DNA of 33,615 nucleotides from Burkholderiales bacterium (GTDB taxonomy: Bacteria > Pseudomonadota > Gammaproteobacteria > Burkholderiales > SG8-41). Both the position numbers and the translations under genes were made by a program. Under the pieces are notes generated by a model, which had not been told where the DNA came from, did not search any database, and saw only the letters and a program-made list of their open reading frames with translations. Positions 9,038 to 17,541 of the stretch are shown here, one piece after another. The stretch lies in the NCBI GenBank assembly GCA_022843705.1, contig JALHND010000020.1:1-33615 (forward strand). Reading direction: 5' to 3'. How positions within the stretch are numbered: position 1 is the stretch's first letter; each line of letters begins with the position of its first letter.

Positions 9038-9364
9038 ATGAGTGAGCATATCCATCACGTGACGGATGATTCTTTTGACCCCGAGGTACTGCAGTCCGCG
9101 ACCCCGGTGCTGGTCGATTACTGGGCGGAATGGTGCGGCCCGTGCAAGATGATCGCGCCGATACTCGACGAGGTTGCCCGGGAGTACTCCGGCAAACTCA
9201 AGGTTGCCAAACTCAACATCGACGAAAACCAGGCGACGCCGCCGAAATACGGCATCCGCGGCATTCCGACGCTGATGCTTTTCAAGAACGGGTCGGTCGA
9301 GGCCACCAAGGTCGGCGCGCTGTCAAAATCGCAGCTGACCGCGTTTATTGACAGTCATATCTGA
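9038..9364 (+). CDS. trxA: Thioredoxin TrxA
   Basis: A 108-residue thioredoxin with the active site 'AEWCGPCKM' (Cys33 and Cys36) and the conserved cis-proline loop '[11 protein letters not shown]'. It reduces disulfides in cytoplasmic proteins using electrons from thioredoxin reductase. Length and ends match the family and there is no signal peptide. It precedes rho by 167 bases, a gene order kept widely in proteobacteria. A purine-rich AGGAC lies before the ATG. Confidence 0.97.
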   Translation: MSEHIHHVTDDSFDPEVLQSATPVLVDYWAEWCGPCKMIAPILDEVAREYSGKLKVAKLNIDENQATPPKYGIRGIPTLMLFKNGSVEATKVGALSKSQLTAFIDSHI

Positions 9365-9445
9365 ACGCTATAACCTTCCGCCAGCGCCTGACCACATAGC
9401 CGCTCACGGCACCCAATAAAGAGAGCCCGGCAGGCGCCGGCGAAG

Positions 9446-9513
9446 TCCCAGCATCCCGGCAACACCCGCTGTCCTTCCCGCTTCACCCCCTCTTAATCCC
9501 CGTCTTTTCCCGC
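9446..9513 (+). promoter_or_regulatory. C-rich, G-poor rho leader: candidate rut site for autoregulation
   Basis: The 68 bases before rho hold about 35 C and only 8 G by hand count, with pyrimidine runs such as CTTCACCCCCTCTTAATCCC. Rho loads on unstructured C-rich, G-poor RNA, and in E. coli rho is autoregulated by attenuation in its leader. The stretch lies in the 167-base trxA-rho gap. The composition is seen directly; the function is inferred. Confidence 0.45.
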
Positions 9514-9531
9514 GATCAGCGCCCGAAGTCC

Positions 9532-10791
9532 ATGCACCTATCCGATCTGAAAAATCTGCACGTCGGCGAACTCGTCGACATGGCCGTCAAGAATGAAATC
9601 GACGGCGCCAACCGGCTGCGCAAGCAGGAACTGATTTTCGCGCTGCTCAAGAACCAGGCGAAAAAAGGGGAATCGATCTACGGCGGCGGCACGCTGGAAG
9701 TGCTGCCTGACGGTTTCGGCTTTCTGCGCTCTCCCGACACTTCGTACTTGGCGGGCACCGACGACATCTATGTTTCACCCTCCCAGATCCGCCGCTTCAA
9801 TCTCCACACCGGCGACACCATCGAAGGCGAAATCCGCACGCCGAAGGAAGGCGAACGCTACTTCGCGCTGGTCAAGGTCGACAAGGTCAATGACGACTCG
9901 CCCGAGAACTCGAAGCACAAGATCCTGTTCGAGAACCTGACGCCGTACCATCCGACCGAACACCTCAAGCTTGAACGCGACATCAAGGCCGAGGAAAATT
10001 TTACCGGCCGCATCATCGACATCATCGCCCCCATCGGCAAGGGTCAGCGCGGCCTGATCGTGTCGCCGCCCAAGGCCGGCAAGACCGTGCTGATGCAGCA
10101 CATTGCCCATGCCATCACCGCAAACCATCCCGAAGTCGTGCTGATCGTGCTGCTGATCGACGAACGGCCGGAGGAGGTGACCGAGATGCAGCGTTCGGTC
10201 AAGGGCGAAGTGCTGTCCTCGACTTTCGACGAGCCGGCCAGCCGGCATGTGCAGGTTGCCGAAATGGTGATCGAGAAGGCCAAACGCCTGGTTGAACACA
10301 AGAAGGACGTGGTGATCCTGCTCGACTCGATCACCCGCCTCGCCCGCGCCTACAACACCGTCGTGCCGGCATCCGGCAAGGTGCTGACCGGCGGCGTCGA
10401 TGCCAACGCGCTGCAGCGCCCGAAGCGTTTCTTCGGCGCCGCGCGCAATGTCGAGGAGGGCGGCAGCCTGACCATCCTCGCCACCGCGCTGATCGACACC
10501 GGATCACGCATGGATGACGTGATCTACGAGGAATTCAAGGGCACCGGCAACATGGAAATCCATCTTGACCGCCGGATGTACGAAAAGCGCATTTTCCCGG
10601 CGATCAACGTCAACCGCTCCGGCACCCGCCGCGAGGAACTGCTGGTGCCGAAGGACGTACTGCAGAAAATCTGGGTGCTGCGCAAACTGCTGTACCCGAT
10701 GGACGAACTCGAAGCCACCGAGTTCCTGCTCGACAAGGTGCGCGCCACCAAGAGCAACGCGGACTTCTTCGACTCGATGCGTCGCGGCTGA
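9532..10791 (+). CDS. rho: Transcription termination factor Rho
   Basis: A 419-residue Rho. The N-terminal helical domain begins '[18 protein letters not shown]'. The cold-shock-like RNA-binding domain includes '[21 protein letters not shown]'. The ATPase core has Walker A 'PPKAGKTVL', the Walker B region '[16 protein letters not shown]', and the Q/R-loop region '[25 protein letters not shown]'. Rho forms a hexameric helicase that ends transcription at untranslated C-rich RNA. Length and domain order are canonical, with no insertion between the RNA-binding and ATPase domains. Its leader is unusually C-rich, consistent with self-control. Confidence 0.98.
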   Translation: MHLSDLKNLHVGELVDMAVKNEIDGANRLRKQELIFALLKNQAKKGESIYGGGTLEVLPDGFGFLRSPDTSYLAGTDDIYVSPSQIRRFNLHTGDTIEGEIRTPKEGERYFALVKVDKVNDDSPENSKHKILFENLTPYHPTEHLKLERDIKAEENFTGRIIDIIAPIGKGQRGLIVSPPKAGKTVLMQHIAHAITANHPEVVLIVLLIDERPEEVTEMQRSVKGEVLSSTFDEPASRHVQVAEMVIEKAKRLVEHKKDVVILLDSITRLARAYNTVVPASGKVLTGGVDANALQRPKRFFGAARNVEEGGSLTILATALIDTGSRMDDVIYEEFKGTGNMEIHLDRRMYEKRIFPAINVNRSGTRREELLVPKDVLQKIWVLRKLLYPMDELEATEFLLDKVRATKSNADFFDSMRRG

Positions 10792-10974
10792 CGCCGGCCA
10801 TTCCGCCCTGCCCGTTCCATCAAGACCGGCCACAGGCGGCACAACAGCCCCCGGGACAAGCCAGAACGGAATTTTGTAGCCTTGCCGGCTGTTAGCATGG
10901 CCTGACAACCGTACACCGGCCGCAGGACGCCCCCCCTCGGGGCTGCCGACGGCCCGGCCAGGAAGGAGCCCGAA

Positions 10975-11400
10975 ATGACCCGATACCTTCTGCCAGCGCT
11001 CTTGCTGCTCGCCGGATGTGCACAACTGCCGCCACCACCGGGGGACGCCGAAGCCAAGCGTTTTGACGCCGTTGCCGACAGGGCAGTCATCTATGTCGTC
11101 CGGCACCCCCTGGACCGCCGTTTTGTCGCCCCGATACAGCTGAACGAACAGATGCTGGGATCCACCTACGCCGGCACCTACATGCGCCTGGTGGTGCCCG
11201 GCGGCAGATACCTGATCAGCGGCTACGCGGTGGACATCGGACAGATCCGCCTGGACACGACTCCGGGACAAATCTACTTCGTCAGCCAGAGCACCTGGGG
11301 GTTTGATTCACTGCAAGGCTCCATCTTCCAGCGGGTCGACGCCGCAACCGGACAATCGATGGTACTCAGCGGGACCTTGACCAGCGAATACGTCCGCTGA
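10975..11400 (+). CDS. Small outer-membrane-type lipoprotein (DUF2846-like)
   Basis: A 141-residue protein with a short hydrophobic signal ending in the lipobox LLAGC (lipidated Cys15), followed by 'AQLPPPPGDAEAKRF'. The mature part is predicted to be mainly beta strand: 'AVIYVVRHPLDRRFVAPIQLN', 'YAGTYMRLVVPGGRYLIS' and 'TPGQIYFVSQ'. This resembles the DUF2846 pattern, where a small domain shows 'R....F....V.LN....G.L..G.Y....V.PG.H'. No enzymatic residues are recognisable and the role is unknown. AGGAAGGAG lies about nine bases before the ATG. It sits between rho and rpmE, on the same strand, with its own 183-base upstream gap. Confidence 0.75.
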   Translation: MTRYLLPALLLLAGCAQLPPPPGDAEAKRFDAVADRAVIYVVRHPLDRRFVAPIQLNEQMLGSTYAGTYMRLVVPGGRYLISGYAVDIGQIRLDTTPGQIYFVSQSTWGFDSLQGSIFQRVDAATGQSMVLSGTLTSEYVR

Positions 11401-11410
11401 GTTGCAGCTC

Positions 11411-11439
11411 TTGCCCTTGGCAGTCGAATCAACGATAAT
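11411..11439 (+). promoter_or_regulatory. Candidate sigma-70 promoter for rpmE
   Basis: TTGCCC (11411-11416) and GATAAT (11434-11439) are separated by 17 bases, close to the TTGACA-N17-TATAAT consensus. The -10 box lies about 45 bases upstream of the rpmE ATG and just after the lipoprotein stop. Confidence 0.5.
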
Positions 11440-11484
11440 TACGGGTTTCCCGCTTCGTTCGGGCACTCAGTTCAGGATATCGCG

Positions 11485-11718
11485 ATGAAAGCCGATGCAC
11501 ACCCGGAATACCGTGAAATTTCAATCACTTGCAGCTGCGGCAACAAGTGGCAGACGCGCTCGACCATGGGCAAGGATCTGAGCGTCGAGGTCTGCTCGGA
11601 ATGCCATCCGTTCTACACCGGCAAACAGAAGACGCTGGATACCGCCGGTCGCATCGAGAAATTCAACCAGAAATACGGCAAAAAGACGCCGGCCAGCCCC
11701 AAGGCCCCCGCAGCCTGA
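11485..11718 (+). CDS. rpmE: 50S ribosomal protein L31 (zinc-binding type)
   Basis: A 77-residue L31. The pair Cys16-x-Cys18 ('TCSCGNKW') and Cys37-x-x-Cys40 ('[13 protein letters not shown]') form the zinc ribbon of the C+ form, as opposed to the cysteine-free paralogue used under zinc limitation. The tail '[13 protein letters not shown]' is typical. It binds the large ribosomal subunit near the central protuberance. The gene order rho...rpmE is common in betaproteobacteria. An intrinsic terminator follows 17 bases after the stop. Confidence 0.97.
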   Translation: MKADAHPEYREISITCSCGNKWQTRSTMGKDLSVEVCSECHPFYTGKQKTLDTAGRIEKFNQKYGKKTPASPKAPAA

Positions 11719-11735
11719 TGTCGTTGATATGATTC

Positions 11736-11770
11736 AAACAAGGGCAGCCTCGCGGCTGCCCTTGTTTTTT
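11736..11770 (+). terminator. Rho-independent terminator after rpmE
   Basis: Perfect 14-base arms, AAACAAGGGCAGCC and GGCTGCCCTTGTTT, enclose a TCGC loop and run into a T-tract. The element lies between rpmE and the dehydrogenase. Confidence 0.92.
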
Positions 11771-11822
11771 GTAATGCGGTTTTGCAGACTGCATCCCCCA
11801 GAATAAAAAATCAGGAGCCTCC

Positions 11823-12881
11823 ATGAAATCGTTTCGCATCGCCGTGATCCCGGGAGACGGCATCGGCAAGGAAGTCATGCCCGAAGGCCTGCGTGTGCTC
11901 GAAGCCGTGGGACGCAAATTCGATATCCGGTTCAAGTTCGATGAGCTCGACTGGAGCTGTGATTACCACGCCAAACACGGCCGCATGATGCCGGAGGACG
12001 GCCTCCAGCAGCTGGAAAAACACGACGCGGTGTATTTCGGGGCGGTCGGCTGGCCGGCCATGCTGCCCGACCATGTGTCGCTGTGGGGGCTGCTGATCCC
12101 CTTCCGCCGCGGCTACGACCAGTACGTCAACCTGCGCCCGGTACGCCTGATGCCCGGCATGAAATGCCCGCTGGCTGACCGCAAGCCCGGCGACATCGAC
12201 TTCTGGGTCGTCCGCGAAAACAGCGAAGGTGAATACTCCTCGGTGGGCGGACGCATGTTCGGCGGCACCGACCGCGAGTTTGTCACTCAACAGGCCATCT
12301 TCTCGCGCCAGGGCGTCGATCGCATCCTCAAGTTCGCCTACGAACTCGCGAAAAAACGCCCGAAGAAACACCTGACCTCGGCGACCAAGTCCAACGGCAT
12401 CTCGATCTCGATGCCCTACTGGGACGAACGCGTGAAGGAAATGGCAGCAAAGTACCCGGACGTGAAGACCGACCAGTACCACATCGACATCCTGACCGCG
12501 CATTTCGTGATGCACCCGGACTGGTTCGACGTCGTGGTCGCCTCCAACCTCTTCGGCGACATCCTCTCCGACCTCGGACCTGCGGCGACCGGTACCATCG
12601 GCATTGCCCCCTCGGCCAACATGAACCCGGAAAAGAAATTCCCCTCGCTGTTCGAGCCGGTGCACGGCTCGGCACCCGACATCTACGGCAAAAAAATTGC
12701 CAATCCGGTCGGCATGATCTGGGCAGGCGCGATGATGCTCGACCATCTGGGATGCGAGGAAGCCGGCGCCGCCGTGGTCAAGGCCATCGAGACCGCGCTG
12801 CTTGAAGGTCCGAAAACTCCGGATCTCGGCGGCAAGGCGACAACCGCCGACCTAGGCAAGGCCGTCGCAGACGCGATCTAG
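11823..12881 (+). CDS. Tartrate dehydrogenase / D-malate dehydrogenase (decarboxylating) type
   Basis: A 352-residue member of the isocitrate/isopropylmalate dehydrogenase family. It begins 'RIAVIPGDGIGKEVMPEGLRVL', carries the substrate-arginine segment 'YDQYVNLRPVRLMPG' and the catalytic 'FWVVRENSEGEYSSVGG', and has the metal-binding aspartates in 'DVVVASNLFGDILSDLG'. 'EPVHGSAPDIYGKKIANP' is the NAD-binding signature. The segments 'LWGLLIPFRRGYDQYVN' and 'MFGGTDREF' fit the TtuC/DmlA subgroup rather than LeuB. It would oxidise tartrate or D-malate with NAD and Mn2+, feeding central metabolism. The ATG has AGGAG 5-6 bases upstream. Its stop lies six bases from the convergent stop of the GGT-family gene. 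The exact substrate cannot be fixed by reading. Confidence 0.88.
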   Translation: MKSFRIAVIPGDGIGKEVMPEGLRVLEAVGRKFDIRFKFDELDWSCDYHAKHGRMMPEDGLQQLEKHDAVYFGAVGWPAMLPDHVSLWGLLIPFRRGYDQYVNLRPVRLMPGMKCPLADRKPGDIDFWVVRENSEGEYSSVGGRMFGGTDREFVTQQAIFSRQGVDRILKFAYELAKKRPKKHLTSATKSNGISISMPYWDERVKEMAAKYPDVKTDQYHIDILTAHFVMHPDWFDVVVASNLFGDILSDLGPAATGTIGIAPSANMNPEKKFPSLFEPVHGSAPDIYGKKIANPVGMIWAGAMMLDHLGCEEAGAAVVKAIETALLEGPKTPDLGGKATTADLGKAVADAI

Positions 12882-12887
12882 TCCGGT

Positions 12888-14489
12888 TCAGTACGCGGCC
12901 ACCGCGCCATTGCTGCGCGGGTCGGCACCGCCCTCAAGAATGCCGTCGGCGCGCCGGATGATCATACCGGCATGGCCGACGGTTTCGTCGTACGCACCGA
13001 TGATCTCGACATCGTGTCCGCGCTGGGCAAGTTCACGCACCACGGCGGCATCAAAACGCGACTCCAGCTTAAGTGTCTCGCTGGCTTGACCCCAGGTGCG
13101 GCCCAGCAGCCAGCGCGGAGCGCTGACCGCGGCCTGCACCGGCATGCCATGTTCGATCGCCCGCGTGAACAACGCACACTGCGTCTGCGGCTGGCCATCG
13201 CCGCCCATGGTGCCGTATACGACCGTGCGCCCGTCATTCAGCCGCGCCAGTGCCGGATTGAGTGTGTGGAAAGGCTTGCGCCCCGGTTCCAGCGCATTGA
13301 GCGCGGCACCATCCAGCGAAAAACTGCAGCCGCGGTTCTGCCAGTTGACACCGCTGCCCGGCAGCACAATGCCGGAACCGAACTCGTGGTAGATGCTCTG
13401 GATGAAGGACACCGCGCGGCCTGCGCCATCGATCACGCCCATCCATACCGTGTCGCCGGCCTGCGTGCGGCCGCCCCACGGCGCGGCATGTCGGCGGTCG
13501 ACCTGCAGTGCAAGAAGGCGCACATGCTCCGGCGTCAACAGGGTTTGTGCCGGCGCTTTCATGTAGCGCGGATCGGTCAGCTGCGCGTCGCGCACGCGGA
13601 ACGCCATCTTCGTCGCTTCCACACAAAGGTGCACGTAATCCGCACTGCCTTGCGGCACGCTGCGGATATCAAGCGCGTCTAGGATGCCGAGGATCAGCAG
13701 CGAAACCACCCCCTGCGTCGGCGGCGTCATGTTGTACAGGGTGCCTGCGCTGTGGGCCAGTTGCAGCGGATCGACCAGTTGCGCCCGGTGCACCGCAAGG
13801 TCACGCGCGGTCAGCGGGCTGTCGACCCGCGCCAGGTCCCCGGCCATGGATTGCGCGAGTTCACCGTGATAGAAATCGCCGGTGCCGGCCACTGCGATAC
13901 GCTCGAGTGTGTCTGCCAACCGGGTCTGGAAAAACCGGCTGCCTGCCGGTGGCACGTCCCCGGCATCAAGAAAGGTCTCGGCAAAACCAGGTTGCGCACC
14001 AAGTTCGCCCAGCTTCGCCGCCGTCAGCGCAGACTGGCTGGCCGTGACGGGAATGCCGTCGCGGGCATAGGTGACGGCATCGGCGAGCAACCGTGTCAGC
14101 GGCAGGCGGCCGCCCAGCGCCTGCCGGGAAAGGCGGTGCGCGGCACCCCAGCCGGAAACCGTGCCGGCAACGGTATTTGCGGCAACACCGCCGCGCGGCG
14201 GTATGGTCCGTGTCAGACCGCGCTCGGCATACCAGGCCCGTGACGCCCGCTGCGCGGCGGCACCGCAGGCATCAATCGCCCCAGGCGCCTCCCCGGGCAC
14301 GTGCAGCAGCCAGAAGCTGTCGCCGCCAATCGAGTTCATGTGCGGATACACCACCGCGATGGTTGCCGCGGCAGCGATCATCGCCTCGATGGCGTTGCCA
14401 CCTTCACGCAGCACGGCGAGCGCGGACTGCGCAGCCGCTGCGTGGGGCGCAACGGCCATGCCGCGTGTGGCGCATGTCGAGTGGATCAT
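12888..14489 (-). CDS. Gamma-glutamyltransferase family protein (no signal peptide seen)
   Basis: A 533-residue N-terminal nucleophile hydrolase of the gamma-glutamyltranspeptidase family. The large-subunit part holds 'GGNAIEAMIAAAATIAVVYPHMNSIGGD'. The likely autocatalytic cleavage site and nucleophile is Thr347 in 'AGDTVWMGVID', and the small-subunit part contains 'GTMGGDGQPQTQ'. Classical GGTs hydrolyse or transfer gamma-glutamyl groups, for example from glutathione, in the periplasm. This one begins 'MIHSTCATRGMAVAPH' with no hydrophobic leader, so it may be cytoplasmic and act on another gamma-glutamyl or amide compound. It follows dctM by 33 bases, which suggests that the TRAP system imports its substrate or a related compound. 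The GGAGA is almost adjacent to the ATG, so the start is tentative. Confidence 0.85.
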   Translation of the reverse strand: MIHSTCATRGMAVAPHAAAAQSALAVLREGGNAIEAMIAAAATIAVVYPHMNSIGGDSFWLLHVPGEAPGAIDACGAAAQRASRAWYAERGLTRTIPPRGGVAANTVAGTVSGWGAAHRLSRQALGGRLPLTRLLADAVTYARDGIPVTASQSALTAAKLGELGAQPGFAETFLDAGDVPPAGSRFFQTRLADTLERIAVAGTGDFYHGELAQSMAGDLARVDSPLTARDLAVHRAQLVDPLQLAHSAGTLYNMTPPTQGVVSLLILGILDALDIRSVPQGSADYVHLCVEATKMAFRVRDAQLTDPRYMKAPAQTLLTPEHVRLLALQVDRRHAAPWGGRTQAGDTVWMGVIDGAGRAVSFIQSIYHEFGSGIVLPGSGVNWQNRGCSFSLDGAALNALEPGRKPFHTLNPALARLNDGRTVVYGTMGGDGQPQTQCALFTRAIEHGMPVQAAVSAPRWLLGRTWGQASETLKLESRFDAAVVRELAQRGHDVEIIGAYDETVGHAGMIIRRADGILEGGADPRSNGAVAAY

Positions 14490-14522
14490 TCTCCGGTCCC
14501 CCGCGCTCGCGCCGTCAAGCCG

Positions 14523-15848
14523 CTACCAGCCGATGACCTTCGGCAGCCACAGCGCCAGCTGCGGAAACAGGAATACCAGCAGCACCGCCAGCAACTGCAT
14601 GGCCACGAAGGGAATGACACCCATGTACATATGGCGCGTCGTCACTTCAGGCGGCGCAACACCACGCAGGAAAAACAGCGCCCATCCGAAAGGCGGCGTC
14701 AGGAAGGAGGTCTGCATGGTGATGCAGATCAGCATGCCCAGCCAGACCAGGTCCACGCCCTGTTGCGCGAATATCGGCAAAAACAGCGGCACCGCGATGT
14801 AGCTGATCTCGATCCATTCAATGAAGAAGCCAAGCACAAAAATCAGCAGTATCAGGAACAGGATGTCAGCATTGACGCCGCCCGGCAGGAACTCGAACAG
14901 GTCGTTGATCAGGTCCTCGCCATGAAGTCCGCGGAACGAGAGCGCAAAAACCTGGGCGCAGATCAGGATGAACATCATCATCGCGGTGATCTTGGCCGTC
15001 GACTGGCAGGTTTCGCGCAGCACGTTGAAGGAAAAACGGCCGGCAAAAGCCGTCACCAGAATGGCGCCCAACGCGCCCATCGATGCCGCCTCGGTGGGGG
15101 CTGCAACACCGCCGATGATCGAGCCCAGCACCGCCATCACCAGCAGCACCGGCGGCACCACCACCTTGAAGAATCTCGTCCACAGATCGCGCCGCGAAAC
15201 CGCATCACGCTCCTCCACCGGTAACGGCGGCACCAGTTCGGGCTTCACCATGCCGATCACGATGATGTACGTGCAATAGATCGCAGCCAGCAGCATGCCG
15301 GGCACGACGGCCGCCGCAAACAGCGTGCCCACCGACAGCTGGAGGATGTCGGCCAGCAGGATCAGGATCAGGCTCGGTGGAATGATCTGCCCCAGGGTGC
15401 CGGATGCGCAGATGGCGCCGCAGGCGATTCCCGGATGGTAACCACGCTTGAGCAGCGTCGGCAGCGTCAGCAGGCCCAGCGTGATTACGGTCGCACCGAC
15501 GATTCCGGTGGTCGCGCCCATCAGCACGCCGACGGCAATGATGCCGATGGCCATGCCGCCGCGCAGGCCGCCGGCAAGATGCCCGACCACGTCCAGCAGG
15601 TCATCGGCCAGACGGGACTTCTCCAGCATCACGCCCATGAACACGAACAGCGGAATCGCCAGCCACTGGTAATTGGCAACGACACCGTAGATGCGCGCCG
15701 GCAACAGGTTGAACAGATCGAAACCGAAACCGAGCGCACCGAACACGAAACCGGTCGTAGCCAGCGTCAGCGCCACCGGCACGCCCAGCATCAGCAGGCC
15801 GAAAAAACCGGCCAGCATCAGCAGCACGAGAACTTCGCTGCCGCTCAT
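14523..15848 (-). CDS. dctM: TRAP transporter large permease, DctM type
   Basis: A 441-residue, strongly hydrophobic protein with about a dozen membrane spans. It shows DctM hallmarks: 'LMLGVPVALTLATTGFVFG', 'WLAIPLFVFMGVMLEKS', 'GATTGIVGATVITLGLLTLP', 'ASGTLGQIIPPSLILILLAD', 'GGVAAPTEAASMGALGAI' and 'TPPFGWALFFLRG'. It forms the sodium-coupled translocation channel of a tripartite ATP-independent periplasmic transporter. Start 15848 is taken because its ATG overlaps the dctQ stop (ATGA); the ORF-track extension lies inside dctQ. It belongs to the unit dctP-dctQ-dctM-GGT. Confidence 0.94.
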   Translation of the reverse strand: MSGSEVLVLLMLAGFFGLLMLGVPVALTLATTGFVFGALGFGFDLFNLLPARIYGVVANYQWLAIPLFVFMGVMLEKSRLADDLLDVVGHLAGGLRGGMAIGIIAVGVLMGATTGIVGATVITLGLLTLPTLLKRGYHPGIACGAICASGTLGQIIPPSLILILLADILQLSVGTLFAAAVVPGMLLAAIYCTYIIVIGMVKPELVPPLPVEERDAVSRRDLWTRFFKVVVPPVLLVMAVLGSIIGGVAAPTEAASMGALGAILVTAFAGRFSFNVLRETCQSTAKITAMMMFILICAQVFALSFRGLHGEDLINDLFEFLPGGVNADILFLILLIFVLGFFIEWIEISYIAVPLFLPIFAQQGVDLVWLGMLICITMQTSFLTPPFGWALFFLRGVAPPEVTTRHMYMGVIPFVAMQLLAVLLVFLFPQLALWLPKVIGW

Positions 15849-16351
15849 TGGCGGAGGGCCTTGAGTTTTTCGACCGCGCCCAGCGCAAGTGCGAAGGATT
15901 GCAGGATCAGGAACAGGAATCCCAGTGGAATCAATGCCTTGAGGGCCCACCGGTAAGGCAGGCCACCGGGATCCGAGGACTGCTCTCCGACGACCCAGGA
16001 CTGCTGCACGTATTTAACCGACAGCGCGATGATGACCAGGGAGATCGCCATCGACAGCACCGCAGACAGCAAGTCCACGTAAAGCTTCTTGCGCGGCGAG
16101 AAGTTCGCATACAGCACATCCACCCGTACGTGCTCGCCGTGCAACAGCGCGTAACTCATGCCGAACAGGATCAGCGGCGCAAGCAGGTGCCACTCCAGCT
16201 CCTGGGCCCACACCGATCCGTAGCTGAACAGATAACGCAGCAGCACGTTGGTCGCCATCAGCACGACAATCACCAGCACGAGCCACGAGGTGGCCCGGCC
16301 GGTGAGGTCGGTGAAACGCTCGATGCGCGCGCGCAATCCGGAGCCGGACAT
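15845..16351 (-). CDS. dctQ: TRAP transporter small permease, DctQ type
   Basis: A 168-residue protein with four hydrophobic segments: 'TSWLVLVIVVLMATNVLLRYLF', the span around 'LLAPLILFGMSYALLHGEHVRVDV', 'LLSAVLSMAISLVIIALSV' and 'LKALIPLGFLFLILQSFALAL'. The motif 'GEHVRVDVLY' before the third span is typical of DctQ. It is the small membrane subunit that pairs with DctM. It starts three bases after the dctP stop and overlaps dctM by four bases, so the three transporter genes are tightly coupled. Confidence 0.92.
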   Translation of the reverse strand: MSGSGLRARIERFTDLTGRATSWLVLVIVVLMATNVLLRYLFSYGSVWAQELEWHLLAPLILFGMSYALLHGEHVRVDVLYANFSPRKKLYVDLLSAVLSMAISLVIIALSVKYVQQSWVVGEQSSDPGGLPYRWALKALIPLGFLFLILQSFALALGAVEKLKALRQ

Positions 16352-16354
16352 GGA

Positions 16355-17452
16355 TCAGCCGCGGATCTTGTTGTGGTAGACAGTCTCGCTGTAACCCGCC
16401 CAGGCGTCGTACTTGGCCTTGTACGCCATGTACGAGTTGTGCACTTTCTTCACCAGCGGATCCTTGGCCACGGCCTCGGCCAGCACCTTGTTCGTCGTGT
16501 CGCGCAGGGCCTTGACCACCGGATCCGGCAGCGAGCGGGCAATGACCTTCTGGTTCTTGACCAGGTCTTCCATGGCCTCGGCATTGGTCCGCTGGCACCA
16601 GGCTTCGCTGATCACGTTGCAGGCTGCAGCCGCGTTTTCAACGACAGCCTGCAGATCCTTCGGCAGCTTTTCCCAGGCGGCCTTGTTGATCAGCAGTTCG
16701 GACACCGTCGCCGTCTCGTGCCAGCCGGTGGTGTAGTAGTAACGCGCGGCCTTCTGCAATCCGAGGCGGCGATCCTGGTACGGACCGACAAACTCGGCGG
16801 CATCGATCACCCCGCGCTCCAGCGCCGGGAAGATTTCGCCGCCCGGCAGCAGTTTGACGTCAACGCCCAGCGCCGCGTAGACCTTGCCGGCCAGACCGGG
16901 GATGCGCATCTTCAGCCCCTTGAAATCGGCCACCGACTTGATTTCCTTCTTGAACCAGCCGGTCATCTGCACCCCGGTGTTGCCGCAGGGCATCGCCACC
17001 ATGCCGAAAGGCGCGTATACCTCGTTCCACAGCTGCTGTCCGCCGCCATCGTAGAGCCAGCCGTTCATGCCCTGGAAATTCAGGCCGAAAGGCACTGCAG
17101 TGAAATACTGCGCGGCGAAAGTCTTGCCGGTCCAGAAATAGCTGTTGGCATGGTTCATCTCCACCGTGCCGGCACGCACCGCATCAAATCCCTCAAGCGC
17201 GGGGATCAGTTCGCCCGCGCCGAATACCTGGATTTTCAGCCGTCCGCCGGACATCGCGTCGATGCGCCGGGCGAGGTCGACTGCGCTGCCGGGACCGTCC
17301 ATGTAGAACGGTGCGCCCTTGGGATAGGCGCTGGTCATTTTCCAGGTGAAGGTCTGTGACGACTGGGCCCGGGCGATCATCGGAAAACCGGTGATCGCGG
17401 CACCGGTGGCGGCAGCTCCGCCGGCGAGGAATTTCCTGCGGTTGTTTTTCAT
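16355..17452 (-). CDS. dctP: TRAP transporter solute-binding protein, DctP/TakP-like, Tat-exported
   Basis: A 365-residue periplasmic binding protein. Residues 1-29 look like a twin-arginine signal (NNRRKFLAGGAA...ARA|Q). The body contains 'GLKMRIPGLAGKVYAALGVDVKLLPGGEIFPALERGVIDAAEFVGPY', with the arginine (R in MRIPG) that usually grips the solute carboxylate, and 'DRRLGLQKAARYYYTTGWHE', typical of the TakP/mannitol-chloroaromatic branch of DctP proteins. Those members bind 2-oxo or other carboxylic acids. The internal ATG at 17452 was chosen because AGGAG lies seven bases upstream; the ATG two codons earlier is too close to it. A hairpin with a T-run ends just before this ribosome-binding site. 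Confidence 0.92.
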   Translation of the reverse strand: MKNNRRKFLAGGAAATGAAITGFPMIARAQSSQTFTWKMTSAYPKGAPFYMDGPGSAVDLARRIDAMSGGRLKIQVFGAGELIPALEGFDAVRAGTVEMNHANSYFWTGKTFAAQYFTAVPFGLNFQGMNGWLYDGGGQQLWNEVYAPFGMVAMPCGNTGVQMTGWFKKEIKSVADFKGLKMRIPGLAGKVYAALGVDVKLLPGGEIFPALERGVIDAAEFVGPYQDRRLGLQKAARYYYTTGWHETATVSELLINKAAWEKLPKDLQAVVENAAAACNVISEAWCQRTNAEAMEDLVKNQKVIARSLPDPVVKALRDTTNKVLAEAVAKDPLVKKVHNSYMAYKAKYDAWAGYSETVYHNKIRG

Positions 17453-17467
17453 GAACATGCTCCTGTG

Positions 17468-17516
17468 AAAAAAATGAAACGGGATGAGGCGGCGCGGACA
17501 ACGGCCGCTCATCCCG
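17468..17516 (-). terminator. Intrinsic terminator or attenuator between cynS and dctP
   Basis: Read on the minus strand, the arms CGGGATGAGCGGC and GCCGCCTCATCCCG (13 pairs, one bulged base) enclose a ten-base loop and run directly into TTTCATTTTTTT. It lies 25 bases past the cynS stop and ends about 16 bases before the dctP start codon, next to its ribosome-binding site. On the plus strand the flank is A-rich, so it works only for minus-strand transcripts. Confidence 0.85.
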
Positions 17517-17541
17517 AAAAACCGGACCGGTGCCGGTGCTC

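Noticed and set aside
15848-17359. 503-residue plus-strand ORF opposite dctQ and dctP
   Set aside because: It is a shadow of the TRAP genes, which carry signal peptide, membrane and ligand motifs and have coupled starts and stops.
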